NCBI RefSeq assembly: GCF_000383235.1
Contig: NZ_KB910935.1
Coordinates: 26,262 to 90,261 of the forward strand
Reading direction: 5' to 3'
Origin: Bacillus sp. 123MFChir2
GTDB lineage: Bacteria; Bacillota; Bacilli; Bacillales; Bacillaceae_G
DNA: 64,000 bases
The stretch's first letter is position 1. Each line of letters starts with the position of its first letter. Shown piece by piece: positions 17,006 through 26,265 of the stretch. Position numbers and translations under genes: made by a program. The notes under the pieces were generated by a model. That model was given only the letters and a program-made list of their open reading frames with translations. It was not told the origin of the DNA and searched no databases.

Positions 17006-17653
17006 ATGAAAAAGCTATTCGTGAAATTCACACTGCTCGTTATGACTTGTACTTTCCTTTTGTCACCAATAAAAGTGGGCGCAGAAGAAAATGTACGTAT
17101 CCAAAATCCGTGCCCTAGCCAATCCGCAATACAACTAAAAGATGATTTAAGAAGACTTTGGATTGACCATACAATATGGACAAGGAATTATATTATAAGC
17201 GCCTTAGCAGGACTGAAAGATCAAGAAAAGGTATTAGCAAGACTATTAAAAAACCAAGATGATATTGGAAATGCAATAAAGCCATATTATGGGGAAGCAG
17301 CTGGTAATAAGCTTGCTAAACTATTAAGAGAACACATTCTCCTTGCAGGAAAAGTAGTAGGCGCGGCAAAAAGCGGTAATCAAGCAAATTTAAAAATGTT
17401 TAACACAGAGTGGTATAAAAATGCTGATGACATCGCTCAGTTTCTTAGCAGCGCCAATCCAAATTGGTCAAATGCTGCATTAAAAGACCTATTGTATACA
17501 CATTTAAAATTTGTTACAAATGAGGCTGTAGCCAGAATTAAAAAAGATTGGGACGCAGATATTCTCGCTTACGACAAAGGTGAAGACCATATTATTACAA
17601 TGGCTGATACCCTTACAGAAGGTATTATCAAGCAATTTCCAAATAAGTTTTAA
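17006..17653 (+). CDS. Secreted helical protein of unknown function
   Basis: The 215-residue product has a signal peptide (MKKLFVKFTLLVMTCTFLLSPIKVGAEE, cleavage near AEE) and a mostly helical mature part. Notable are LRRLWIDHTIWTRNYIISALAGL and HILLAGKVVGAAKSGN, a pattern in secreted Bacillus proteins that are sometimes annotated, doubtfully, as acetylglutamate kinase. No catalytic motif is visible. AAAAGGAGAAG precedes the ATG. A terminator follows. Confidence 0.7.
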   Translation: MKKLFVKFTLLVMTCTFLLSPIKVGAEENVRIQNPCPSQSAIQLKDDLRRLWIDHTIWTRNYIISALAGLKDQEKVLARLLKNQDDIGNAIKPYYGEAAGNKLAKLLREHILLAGKVVGAAKSGNQANLKMFNTEWYKNADDIAQFLSSANPNWSNAALKDLLYTHLKFVTNEAVARIKKDWDADILAYDKGEDHIITMADTLTEGIIKQFPNKF

Positions 17654-17654
17654 C

Positions 17655-17697
17655 AAACTAAAACTCTTTCATAATTATGAAGGAGCTTTAGTTTTTC
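17655..17697 (+). terminator. Terminator of the 17006 gene
   Basis: AAACTAAAACTC...GAGCTTTAGTTTTT forms an imperfect long stem including TTCATAATTATGAA, with a T run at the end. Confidence 0.75.
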
Positions 17698-17715
17698 GTC
17701 TGTTATTGTATATCC

Positions 17716-17850
17716 ATTTTAATTTTCCGACATATAAGTCGCTGCTATGCAGAATACAAAATGACCGTTTCTATGCGTGGCCAGTTGCTCTTGCCCACCG
17801 AAAAAGAAAAGGGCTTTTATGTTAGGTTTTCAATTTGCATCTATATATGG
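17716..17850 (-). repeat. Dispersed bcr-like repeat, copy E (shorter)
   Basis: Minus-strand copy lacking the middle AAACAAAGAGAG section. Its right half is nearly identical to copy D. Confidence 0.6.
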
Positions 17851-17854
17851 CAGT

Positions 17855-18364
17855 TCAATACTTAAATTGCGGTTCTGTTTGCAAGTAATACCCATTTCTA
17901 ACATGTCCTACCCAGTTCGCAAAGAATTCTCTCCATGAAACACTGTTAAAAAATGCGTCTATAGATTGTGTTTCAGAATTCCAGTCTAATATTAAAAAGG
18001 GGGCATTTCCTAACTGCCAAATCCCTCTATTAACATCCGTTCCAGTTTCTCGAATTAATAATAATGGTAATCCATATTGATAACCCATCGATGGTTCGAT
18101 TTGTGAAAACGGAGTCCCTTCCCAAAATGGTGTTTGTGGTTCAAACGGCCCAACATTTGTTCTTAAACCTTGAACAAAAAATCTTTGAAAATTGACCGCT
18201 ACTAATCCATAACTAGATAATATCATTCTCCGTATACTTGTTAATGGCGCTTCAGGATATTGATCACTTCGGGGGATTGTACGAGGAAACAGAAGAGCTT
18301 GTTCAATTTCTATAATGAGTCGATCTAAAAATTGTTGTTGCAGTTGATTTAAAGTATTTACTGT
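17855..18364 (-). pseudogene. Unrecognised protein gene with apparent loss of its start codon
   Basis: The frame is open for 170 codons (TVNTLNQLQQQFLDRLIIEIEQALLFPRT.. to ..EPQFKY). A perfect ribosome binding site (AAGGAGGGGG, about 18375-18384) stands before it, yet no ATG, GTG or TTG lies in frame between the two; the position of the expected ATG reads CGT. The first in-frame ATG (18226) would drop 46 residues of normal-looking sequence. The gene is therefore probably silenced, or relies on a rare start. Family unknown. An IS element lies immediately upstream. Confidence 0.55.
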
Positions 18365-18400
18365 ACGTGAATAACCCCCTCCTTATTCACCTTATAATCT

Positions 18401-18540
18401 GATTGAAGAAGGAGCTTCCTGTTTCATAGACCGTTGCATAGACCGTTGCATAGCGGGGTGTCTCACTGCGTCTTACACAGTCTCCACAGGCGTGGATTAT
18501 ACTGTTCGGACATAACCTTGCCCTACAGTTTATAGATTTT
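18401..18540 (-). ncRNA. Probable guide (omega) RNA region at the right end of the IS605-type element
   Basis: The 120-140 bp between the tnpB stop and the right terminus is non-coding. It includes the typical CCACGCCTGTGGAGACTG and GCAGTGAGACACCCCGC blocks of IS1341-like right ends, in which TnpB's guide RNA scaffold lies. A 12-base unit (CATAGACCGTTG) is duplicated in tandem at 18426-18450. RNA production is inferred from the family. Confidence 0.4.
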
Positions 18541-19656
18541 AGTTTGTGGCAAGCAATTCTTCTAATCCTTTTTGTAAGATGTTCCGGCTCGCGTTATAGT
18601 CTCTATCCAATACCGTTCCACACTTTGTACAAATGTGAGTACGAATAGAGAGAGACTTCTTCACACGATTCCCACAAACAGAACAGTCTTGTGAAGTATA
18701 CTTTGGTTCTACTTTGATGAGTACACCACCATGATTTTCGCATTTGTAAACAAGCATGTTTCGAAACATCCCCCACCCAGCATCAGAAATGGACTTCGAT
18801 AAATTTCTATTTTTAACCATGTTACGAATGTTCAAATTTTCTACAGCGATAACGGAATACTCTTTTGCTAGATTGTAACTGAGTTTATGAAGAAAATCTC
18901 TGCGCTGGTTCGCTACTTTTTCATGTAGCTTGCGAACACGCTCGACTTGTTTCATGAAGTTAGCAGAACCTTTTTTTTCTTAGAAAGTTTTTGCTGTGCT
19001 TTCTGTAGCTGTTTTTCTTTTTCACGGAGAAATCTAGGGTTTTCAAACTCTAAACCATTAGAAAGAACAGCATACTTATGTAGTCCCACGTCAATTCCTA
19101 TCGCACGATTGGTATCGATATCAGATGGTACCACTTGTCTTTCGACACTGAAAATAGCGTACCATCTTTTCCCTTGACGTTTGAGGATTAGTTGCTTGAT
19201 TGTTTCTTCGAGTGGTCTATGAAGTAGGATATCTATTTCTCCCAATTTTTTATTGTATAACTTACCGTTATCAGAAAAAGACATAGCATAGCGATGCTTT
19301 CCATTTGGTTTGAATCCAAATTGCGGAAACGTCATACTATTGTAGTCTTTATACTTTTTCTGTTTTGGATACTTTGCATCTTTACAAAAGAAATGATCAA
19401 ACGCTTTTTTCAGACGTATAAAAACTTCTTGCAAAGGCTGAGAAGGCATTTCTTTTAGAAAAGGATACGTCTTCTTGTCCAATGTAAGTTGTCTTTGCAT
19501 ATCATAACGATTGTAATTTTCTTTGTTTTCCTTATATTTCCGTTCTTTGTCTAGCAAGGCAGAATTGTAGGTTTGACGACAATATTGTAGCCAACGATCT
19601 AACATTTCTTTTTGTGCTTCTGTTGGAAAGATTTCATATTTTTGATTCAACAACAT
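18539..19656 (-). pseudogene. tnpB: TnpB RNA-guided nuclease, frameshifted in an A8 run
   Basis: Two overlapping frames together make a full-length TnpB. The upstream frame (19656-18952) holds the N-terminal domain and the first RuvC Asp (IGIDVGL). The downstream frame (18955-18539) holds the second acid (AVENLNI), the zinc ribbon CSVCG...CTKCG and the last Asp (LDRDYNASRN). The break is at a run of eight A at about 18970; removing one A restores the expected ..SKKKGSANFMKQVERVRKLHEKVANQR.. reading. The start ATG (19656) has GGGAGG 8 bases upstream. Confidence 0.85.
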
Positions 19657-19671
19657 TGTCATCACCTCCCA

Positions 19672-19740
19672 TTAGTTATGTCCTTGTGTTTCGATGTATT
19701 GTTTTAGAACTTTTAATGGTGTACCGCCTACAGTCAGCAA
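19672..19740 (-). pseudogene. tnpA: C-terminal remnant of IS200-type transposase tnpA
   Basis: Twenty-two codons ending LTVGGTPLKVLKQYIETQGHN and a stop match the C-terminus of Y1 (HUH) transposases of the IS200/IS605 family. The stop codon is just upstream of the tnpB ribosome binding site, as in intact elements. The catalytic His and Tyr regions are absent. Confidence 0.7.
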
Positions 19741-19768
19741 ACAATAACTTTGAGACTAAAAGCATTCT

Positions 19769-19954
19769 TTACATAAATTCTGTCTGACTGAAGAAAATTC
19801 CTTTTTCATTCCTTGACGAAGGAAAATTCTTTCGAAAATATATTAAAAACACAGGAATTCGAAAAGCTTGATCAATTGCCTGCTGCAGCTTTGCAGAATG
19901 ATAGACACCTTGTTCAGTATTTATATAAGGACTACCATTCACGTTTTCTTCCAT
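19769..19954 (-). CDS. Small protein of unknown function, possibly truncated by the IS insertion
   Basis: The 61-codon frame begins MEENVNGSPYINTEQGVYHS. It has an excellent ribosome binding site (GGAAGGAGAG) 7 bases upstream, so it is translated. The N-terminal half looks like a normal soluble protein. The C-terminal part (SSRNEKGIFFSQTEFM) includes bases that form an imperfect hairpin (GAATTTTCCTTC / AAGGAATGAAAAAGGAATTTTC) next to the IS605-type left side. Family not recognised; the IS may have cut it short. Confidence 0.5.
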   Translation of the reverse strand: MEENVNGSPYINTEQGVYHSAKLQQAIDQAFRIPVFLIYFRKNFPSSRNEKGIFFSQTEFM

Positions 19955-20220
19955 TAGTATCTCTCCTTCCTTTTTGTTAATTAGTATATGTAATTAAAAA
20001 AAGAAAGTTTGCACACCCTCAAGTCGCAAAAGCAAGGAAATCTATTCCTATTGATTGAAAAATTGTGAAATAAAGTATTTTTATAATTGGTATAACATTT
20101 CGTTCGTTTCAAAAGCAATCGGCTTATATGCCTTATATAGTTTTCACAAGAACCGCAGCAAAGAATTGCAACAAATACCATCAACTTTATTCAAAGAAGG
20201 ATAGCTGCGGGAATACACTA
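19955..20220. other. Gene-free stretch between the 19769 gene and dctP
   Basis: AT-rich. A 67-codon minus-strand frame (19981-20184) has no ribosome binding site and no recognisable content. Nothing is called. Confidence 0.4.
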
Positions 20221-20249
20221 AAAAAACTATCCACCTATCGTGGATAGTT
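20221..20249 (-). terminator. Terminator of dctP
   Basis: AACTATCCAC and GTGGATAGTT form a 10-bp stem with a 5-base loop; the minus strand ends in TTTTTT. Confidence 0.8.
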
Positions 20250-20264
20250 CCTTTTATTTATGCA

Positions 20265-21554
20265 TTATACGGCTTCCTTCGCCCCTGTTAATGCTTTTAT
20301 ATCAGAAACAGCCTCGGCATGCTTTGCTTCATCAAATTCATTTTCACTCTTCGCAACAACAATTGTCGCAATCCCGTTTCCAATTAAGTTTACGATGGCT
20401 CTTCCTTCACTCATAAAGCGATCGACCCCAAGAAGTAAAGCTAATCCTTCTAAAGGAATAACCTTTAACGCAGCTAACGTAGACGCTAATACAATAAATC
20501 CACTTCCTGTCACACCTGCAGCACCTTTAGACGTTAACATAAGTACTAAAATAATGGTAACTTGCTGTCCAATTGTTAAGTCGATACCAAATACTTGTGC
20601 TAAAAAGACAACTGCCATGGATAAATAAATAGATGTACCATCAAGATTAAAGGAATAACCTGTTGGAATAACAAGACCAACAACGGATTTTGAACAGCCA
20701 TATCGCTCCATCTTATTCATCATTCTTGGTAATACAGATTCAGAAGAACTTGTTCCTAATACAATTAATATCTCGTCTCGAATGAACTTTAAATAATTCC
20801 ATAAACTAAATCCATACATCTTACAAATAATATTTAAAATAACAAAAACGAATAAGAACATCGTTACATATACCGACATCATTAATTTCCCAAGTGGTAC
20901 AAGCGAAGCAAGTCCAAAGTGACCGATTGTATATGCCATAGCACCAAATGCCCCGATCGGTGCTGCTTTCATTACATAGCCAATAATTTTAAAGAATACG
21001 TGTGAAAGTTTGTCTAAGAAATCAATGACTGAGTTTCCTTTTTCTCCAAGAGCCGCTAACCCTACACCAAATAAAATAGAAAAGAATAATACTTGTAAAA
21101 TATCACCTTTCGCAAATGCATCAACCATATTAGACGGAACGATATGGGTTACAAACTCAATCCAGTTAATACCATGTCCTCCGTTTTGCGTATACTTTGA
21201 TACGTCTCCTTTTGCAAGCTCATTAAAGTTAAGGCCTTCTCCTGGCTTCATCACATTTACAACAATTAAACCAACAATAAGTGCAAAGGTTGTCACTACC
21301 TCAAAATAAATAAGAGCTTTTCCACCGACCTTACCAACCTTTTTCATATCTCCCATTTTGGCAATGCCGAGTACAATTGTTAAGAAAATAATCGGTGCGA
21401 TTACCATTTTTACAGCATTGATAAATGTGTCGCCTATCGGCTTCATTTCTTTACCAACACTTGGCCAAAGTAATCCAACTAACACCCCAAGTACAATAGC
21501 CGCTAATACTTGAAAGGTTAAATTTTTAAAGAGTCGTTTCACCTTTCTTCTCAC
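20265..21554 (-). CDS. dctP: C4-dicarboxylate:cation symporter
   Basis: The 429-residue protein belongs to the dicarboxylate/amino acid:cation symporter (DAACS) family. It has multiple membrane helices, the serine-rich reentrant segment (VLGTSSSESVLPRM) and the TGYSFNLDGTSIYLSMA and TSKGAAGVTGSGFI motifs that form the substrate and sodium sites. It lies downstream of dctR and dctS and near divergent dctB, the locus that controls succinate, fumarate and malate uptake in B. subtilis. A cre site lies 46 bp upstream of the start. Confidence 0.9.
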   Translation of the reverse strand: MRRKVKRLFKNLTFQVLAAIVLGVLVGLLWPSVGKEMKPIGDTFINAVKMVIAPIIFLTIVLGIAKMGDMKKVGKVGGKALIYFEVVTTFALIVGLIVVNVMKPGEGLNFNELAKGDVSKYTQNGGHGINWIEFVTHIVPSNMVDAFAKGDILQVLFFSILFGVGLAALGEKGNSVIDFLDKLSHVFFKIIGYVMKAAPIGAFGAMAYTIGHFGLASLVPLGKLMMSVYVTMFLFVFVILNIICKMYGFSLWNYLKFIRDEILIVLGTSSSESVLPRMMNKMERYGCSKSVVGLVIPTGYSFNLDGTSIYLSMAVVFLAQVFGIDLTIGQQVTIILVLMLTSKGAAGVTGSGFIVLASTLAALKVIPLEGLALLLGVDRFMSEGRAIVNLIGNGIATIVVAKSENEFDEAKHAEAVSDIKALTGAKEAV

Positions 21555-21599
21555 TCCCCTAATTTCTCTAAATTTTCCAGATGTTTATTTCTAACATAA

Positions 21600-21613
21600 T
21601 GATAGCGTTTACA
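21600..21613. promoter_or_regulatory. Catabolite-responsive element (cre) upstream of dctP
   Basis: TGATAGCGTTTACA fits the CcpA consensus TGWNANCGNTNWCA at every position. It lies between dctR and dctP, 46 bp before the dctP start codon, so carbon catabolite repression of dicarboxylate uptake is expected. Confidence 0.75.
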
Positions 21614-21664
21614 CGAAAAAGTGAGAAGTTTATGGTCATAACGAATATTTTGTTCATTTTGGTC

Positions 21665-22363
21665 TTAACTTTTCGTTTCTCGAAACACATAACGATTAAT
21701 TGGTCTTCCAACTCCGCCATACTGAACTGCCAAATGAATGACACCTTTTTTTTCTAAATAATCTAAGTAACGACGAGCTGTCACTCTAGCTATTCCAATG
21801 GCACGCGCCACATCTTCAGCCGAACGAGGTTCTTCTTGCTGTTTTGCATACGTTACAATTTCATTTAATGTAAACTCATTTAAACCTTTTGGTAAATTGC
21901 TCAACGTTCTCTCCGAGCGCCCAGAATATAATAATAAATCTAGCTGCTCCTGCGAAATAGATCCAGAATCTCTTAAACTTATTCTATATTGGCGATACTT
22001 CTCTAACGCTTGTTGGATGCGATGCAATTTAAAAGGTTTAATAATATAATCTATCGCTCCATTTTGCAGCATGAGTTTAATTGTTTCCCTATCTTTAGCA
22101 GCAGAAACAACAATTACATCCGTTTCTAATTGTTGTTTTCGAAATTCCTGCAATACTTGAATACCATCCTTTTTCGGCATAAAGATATCCAAAATAACAA
22201 GATCTGGATTCATTTTTTTTACAAAGCGAATCCCCTCCTCACCATTGCTGGCGATAGCAATTACTTGAAACCCCTTTACACTTTTTATAAACTCTTTATT
22301 TACTTCCTGAACCATTGGATCATCTTCTATTAGCACTACTTTAAATTTCTCTTTATACGCCAT
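21665..22363 (-). CDS. dctR: Response regulator of the DctS-DctR two-component system
   Basis: The receiver domain has the acidic pair in VVLIEDDPMV, the phosphoacceptor Asp in LVILDIFMP and the conserved KPF Lys. A C-terminal helix-turn-helix of the CitB/DcuR type follows (VARAIGIARVTARRYLDYLEKKG). The start at MAYKEKF (22363) is preferred; it overlaps the end of dctS by 11 bases, as usual for this pair, and the longer frame lies within dctS. It should activate dctP in response to extracellular dicarboxylates. Confidence 0.88.
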   Translation of the reverse strand: MAYKEKFKVVLIEDDPMVQEVNKEFIKSVKGFQVIAIASNGEEGIRFVKKMNPDLVILDIFMPKKDGIQVLQEFRKQQLETDVIVVSAAKDRETIKLMLQNGAIDYIIKPFKLHRIQQALEKYRQYRISLRDSGSISQEQLDLLLYSGRSERTLSNLPKGLNEFTLNEIVTYAKQQEEPRSAEDVARAIGIARVTARRYLDYLEKKGVIHLAVQYGGVGRPINRYVFRETKS

Positions 22364-23954
22364 ACAATTCCGCCTCCATCCCCATTGGAAAAGTAATGAT
22401 AAAGCTAGTTCCTTCACCTTCAAAAGATGAAATTCTAATTTCTCCTCTTCCTTTTTCAACAATTTGTTTTACTAGAAAAAGACCATAACCTGTCCCGTCA
22501 CGTTTATTCACAGTAAACCCTTTTTCATATAGCCTTGGTAAATGTTCTTCTTGTATCCCGCATCCATTATCTTCAATTAAAATCGCGCACACATCTTCTG
22601 ACTGCTCAATACTAATATCAATTCTTTTATTCGTTGCCTCAATTTGTTCAAATGACCCAAATGCGTTTTCTATTAAATTACCTAATAATACAACAAAATC
22701 ATGGTGATCTAATTGATACGGAAAGGCCTCTAAATAACTATTTTGATCAACATTCACTTGAATTCCGAGCTCTTTTCCTCTGCTTATTTTACTTAAAAGA
22801 AGCCCTGCAACGGCATCATTTTTAATTGTCTCATTTAAAAAGTTTGCTACGTTCTCCTGTTCTTCTGAAGTGTTATAGGCAAGTTGCAATGCCTTGTCAG
22901 CCTTACCGAGCTGAATTAAGCCTGCAATTGTATGAAGTTTATTCATATGCTCATGACTTTGCACACGCAGTGCCTCAACAAAGTTCTTCACCCCAGTTAA
23001 TTCTTCCGCAAGCTTCGTTACCTCCGTACGATCTTGGAAAATTGCCACAGCTCCGATTAATTCATGATCCTTCTTAATCGGTATACGATTGCTTAAAATG
23101 ACCTTGCCACTTACTTTTATCTCTTCATTATATACCGCTTGATTTTTCTCCACGATTTCCGGGAGCCTTGTATCCTGTAATATTTTACGAATAGGCTGTC
23201 CGACAACGTCTCCATTGACATGAAAAACTTGCTTCGCTTTCTCGTTAAAAACCGTAATCATTTCTTGATTATCAATGGCAATCACCCCTTCATTCATGGA
23301 ATGAAAGGTCGCTGTCCTTTCTTCGAGTATTCTTTTAATCTCATATGGTTCGAGCTGAAACATCTGCTTTTTTATATGATTAGCGAGCATTAACGAACCT
23401 ATCAATCCTAGTATTAACATTAAGATGACTATGAAAAGAATTTCTCCCTTTAATTCACTCATAATCTCAAAGAAGTTTGGTATTTTATTTCCTACAACAA
23501 CAACGCCAATTTGGTTTAAATTTTGATCTTTAATGGGCATAAAAGCTCGAATTAAAGTACCCATTTCTCCCTTTGCCTTTGAAAAATAAATATGTTCTGC
23601 AAACGCCGCCTCTTCATCTGCTCCTTTCGAACGTTTTCCAATCATTTCTTTCACGGGATGCGAATATCGGACTCGTTCCATATTCATGACGACAATATAA
23701 TCTGTTTCATTAATGACTCTAATATTTTCAATCACAGAATTTAATATCATCCATCCATTTTTTTCTTGAAGTGACTTCTTTACATCTGACATTTCTGCTA
23801 CCGTTCGCGCTGTATTCATAGAACGAATTCTTAATTCTTTCTCTTCCTTTTGCTGAATATTGGCGACGATAATCCCGCCACCAATCATAAGTGAAACAAT
23901 AACAACTGCATAAGAAAGAATCGTAATCTTCCAACGTATTGGTAAATCCCTCAC
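22353..23954 (-). CDS. dctS: Sensor histidine kinase for C4-dicarboxylates (CitA/DcuS type)
   Basis: About 533 residues: two membrane helices near the N-terminus and around residue 175-195, enclosing an extracellular PAS-like sensor. A cytoplasmic PAS follows (about 215-320), then the HEHMNKLH phospho-acceptor box and an ATPase domain with N- and G-boxes (NLIENAF, DNGCGI, GTGYGL). The first listed GTG touches the ribosome binding site (AAAGGAGTG), so the GTG three codons later (MRDLPIRW) is preferred. It probably senses with DctB. Confidence 0.87.
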   Translation of the reverse strand: MRDLPIRWKITILSYAVVIVSLMIGGGIIVANIQQKEEKELRIRSMNTARTVAEMSDVKKSLQEKNGWMILNSVIENIRVINETDYIVVMNMERVRYSHPVKEMIGKRSKGADEEAAFAEHIYFSKAKGEMGTLIRAFMPIKDQNLNQIGVVVVGNKIPNFFEIMSELKGEILFIVILMLILGLIGSLMLANHIKKQMFQLEPYEIKRILEERTATFHSMNEGVIAIDNQEMITVFNEKAKQVFHVNGDVVGQPIRKILQDTRLPEIVEKNQAVYNEEIKVSGKVILSNRIPIKKDHELIGAVAIFQDRTEVTKLAEELTGVKNFVEALRVQSHEHMNKLHTIAGLIQLGKADKALQLAYNTSEEQENVANFLNETIKNDAVAGLLLSKISRGKELGIQVNVDQNSYLEAFPYQLDHHDFVVLLGNLIENAFGSFEQIEATNKRIDISIEQSEDVCAILIEDNGCGIQEEHLPRLYEKGFTVNKRDGTGYGLFLVKQIVEKGRGEIRISSFEGEGTSFIITFPMGMEAELYGV

Positions 23955-24045
23955 ACTTGGCACTCCTTTCCCCTAAAAGCATCTTTACGAATAGAAATCT
24001 TCTAGGTATGCTTACAATAAAGTGAAACTTCCATCAGTGACACAT

Positions 24046-24168
24046 TTCTCACTGATGGTTAGTTGAACCAATCGGGCTTTTACGGACAGTTTTCTCCCAC
24101 CTAACTTCCTTGCTTCTCTCTGAATCCTGGGGTGGGGGCTTACTGCCCGTTAATAGCGAGATAACTAC
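24046..24168 (+). repeat. Dispersed repeat related to 16150 and 63062
   Basis: Contains CATCAGTGA, a 9-bp inverted repeat CCATCAGTGA...TCACTGATGG, and the shared TTACTGCCCGTTAATAGCGAGATAAC terminus. It occupies the dctS-dctB intergenic region. Confidence 0.5.
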
Positions 24169-24186
24169 TTCAAAAGGAGAACGACG

Positions 24187-25254
24187 ATGAAAAAAGCAGC
24201 TACCTTTATACTCCTTTTCACCATTTCTATTGCAAACGCTTTATTTTTTTATTATCAGAGTCACCCTCCTCAAAATGAACTATCATATGACGATGACCAA
24301 GAAGGACTAAACGACCAAATCGTCTTTAAATTTAGTCATGTTGTTGCAGAAAACACACCAAAGGGACTTGCTGCTAACAAACTTGCGGAACTCGTGAATG
24401 AAAAATCAAATGGTAAAATAAAAATAGAGGTCTTCCCTAACGGAAGTTTACATTCTGATATAGAAGAATTTCGCGCTTTAAAATCCGGACAAGTACAAAT
24501 GATTGCTCCTTCCACATCAAAACTCGGAACGTTCTCCCCTGAATGGGGTGTACTTGATTTACCATTTGCTTTTTCAAATTATGAAGCCTTACAAGAAGGC
24601 TTAAAAGGAAAAATTGGGGAACAATTACTTCAATCCTTACAAAAAGATGGAATAAAAGGGCTTGCCCACTGGTCCAACGGCTTTAAGCAACTCACGTCAA
24701 ACAAAGGACCTATTTATACACCAAAAGATATACAAGGACAATCTTTTCGCATTATGCAAAGTAATGTCATCCAATCCCAATTCGATTTATTAAAGGTTAA
24801 ATCGCATCAAGATTCATTCAATTCTACATATCAATTAATTGAATCAGGAAAAGTTGACGGTGAAGAAAATACCATTTCAAATATCTACTCTAAAAAATTC
24901 TATAACGTTCAAAACTATTTGACAATTAGTAATCATGGATATTTAGGATACGTTGTCATGATGGATCAAAAAACTTGGAATCAACAAACAAAAAAAACAA
25001 AGCAAATATTAGCGGAAGCCATGCAAGAAACTACCGCTTGGAATGATCAACAAGCCGCACAAATAAATAAAGAACAACTTGAACTTATTAAACAAAATTC
25101 ATCGATTCAGATTCATGAACTAAACAATGAACAACGAAAAGATTGGGAAACCGCACTATTACCTATATATGATAAACTTGCTCCTACGATTGGAGAAGAT
25201 TTGGTTGAAGAGTTGAAGGAATTACAGCGAAAATATCGTGTGCAGGGGTCATAA
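24187..25254 (+). CDS. dctB: Dicarboxylate-binding protein of the TRAP DctP-type family
   Basis: The 355-residue protein has an N-terminal hydrophobic signal/anchor (AATFILLFTISIANALFFYY). The TRAP-type solute receptor fold follows, beginning FKFSHVVAENTPKGLAANKLAELV and including the IRVMQS-like FRIMQSNV strand. No TRAP permease genes are present, as in B. subtilis, where DctB works as an extracellular co-sensor for DctS. It is divergent from dctSRP. A clear AAAAGGAGAA ribosome binding site precedes the ATG. Confidence 0.88.
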   Translation: MKKAATFILLFTISIANALFFYYQSHPPQNELSYDDDQEGLNDQIVFKFSHVVAENTPKGLAANKLAELVNEKSNGKIKIEVFPNGSLHSDIEEFRALKSGQVQMIAPSTSKLGTFSPEWGVLDLPFAFSNYEALQEGLKGKIGEQLLQSLQKDGIKGLAHWSNGFKQLTSNKGPIYTPKDIQGQSFRIMQSNVIQSQFDLLKVKSHQDSFNSTYQLIESGKVDGEENTISNIYSKKFYNVQNYLTISNHGYLGYVVMMDQKTWNQQTKKTKQILAEAMQETTAWNDQQAAQINKEQLELIKQNSSIQIHELNNEQRKDWETALLPIYDKLAPTIGEDLVEELKELQRKYRVQGS

Positions 25255-25272
25255 TTGCCAAACTAGTAAAAT

Positions 25273-25318
25273 AAAGAATCCGCCCTTTCTTTCACTGACT
25301 CAAGAAAGGACGGATTAA
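25273..25318 (+). terminator. Terminator of dctB
   Basis: AATCCGCCCTTTCTT and AAGAAAGGACGGATT pair with one mismatch around a 10-base loop. Confidence 0.75.
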
Positions 25319-25347
25319 ACTTATATCGATAGATTAGTTTGATAATC

Positions 25348-26265
25348 CTAGTTGCTTATATCAATATTTTTCATGAAATACCATTTTGGATTTTTTTTGT
25401 GCAATTTTATTAAATAATATACACAGAAAACAAGCGCTATTGCTGAGATGATAAGATAAGCCTTCTCCTGATAAGCCCCCATGTTAGCATTAGCATAGAA
25501 TAAATGCTCGCTCCCCATACTGTCGTCATTAAATTTAAACAGCGTCTCAGATGCGTTATAAACCCCATGAATTATCATGCTTTTATATATGGAATTACTA
25601 TCAACAGCAACTAAAAATAATAACAATCCCAGACAAAGAGCATACGTCAAAAATATTGGACTAAATCCCCCAAAGGAATGCATGAGAGAAAATAGAATAG
25701 AAGTGAAAAGAAAAACAAATAAAAGATTGTATTTTTTCACGAGCCATTTCGTTAAAAACCCTCTAAAAACAAGTTCCTCTGCGCCGCCCTGGATAAGATA
25801 AGTAACAAAACATAATAAAACATATGGATAAACATTAAAATTAGAGATCTGTTCTGTAAATCCGATTTGAACATTAAACATAAGAGCGTAAATATAAATA
25901 CCTACAAAATTGATAAACAGACCAATTGCTATCCCACTAAATATATTCGTCATAACCTTATGTGACCGGTCTCTTGTAAATCCTATATTCGAAATCGGGT
26001 TCTTAAATATGTAAACATACACTAACAACAGCATCCATATTCCAATAAAAGTACGAATGACTCCTCCAAAACGATATGCAGAACTGGTTTTTGGAATTAG
26101 ATCTTGGATAGATTGAAGCGACATGCTCACTATTGCTTGCGTTCCATAAAAGAGAGCCATTATACCAATACTGCATAGTAGAAGATATACCAAACTAGGT
26201 ATTTTATCGACAAATTTATTACCATTTTTGCCTACTTTACTTTTAAACATCCATAAATTTTCCAC
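25348..26265 (-). CDS. CPBP-family intramembrane metalloprotease
   Basis: The 305-residue protein has about eight membrane helices and the CPBP (Abi) signatures: the glutamate pair in GGAEELVFRGFL, then HSFGG, and HGVYNASE near the C-terminus. Family members cleave prenylated proteins or peptides, and many in Firmicutes serve bacteriocin maturation, export or self-immunity. It faces away from the six-cysteine peptide gene across a 368-bp intergenic region, so a role in that system is possible but unproven. Confidence 0.8.
   Translation of the reverse strand: MENLWMFKSKVGKNGNKFVDKIPSLVYLLLCSIGIMALFYGTQAIVSMSLQSIQDLIPKTSSAYRFGGVIRTFIGIWMLLLVYVYIFKNPISNIGFTRDRSHKVMTNIFSGIAIGLFINFVGIYIYALMFNVQIGFTEQISNFNVYPYVLLCFVTYLIQGGAEELVFRGFLTKWLVKKYNLLFVFLFTSILFSLMHSFGGFSPIFLTYALCLGLLLFLVAVDSNSIYKSMIIHGVYNASETLFKFNDDSMGSEHLFYANANMGAYQEKAYLIISAIALVFCVYYLIKLHKKNPKWYFMKNIDISN

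Larger units (their letters stand above)
18401..19750 (-). mobile_element. IS200/IS605-group element with broken tnpB and tnpA tail
   Basis: The right end (AGGAAGCTCCTTCTTCAATC at 18401-18420) has the form typical of IS605/IS1341-type elements and is followed inward by about 120 bp of non-coding, structured DNA. Next come tnpB in two frames and the last 22 codons of a Y1-type tnpA. Most of tnpA is missing, so the element cannot move itself. It is inserted between two small chromosomal genes. Confidence 0.7.
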
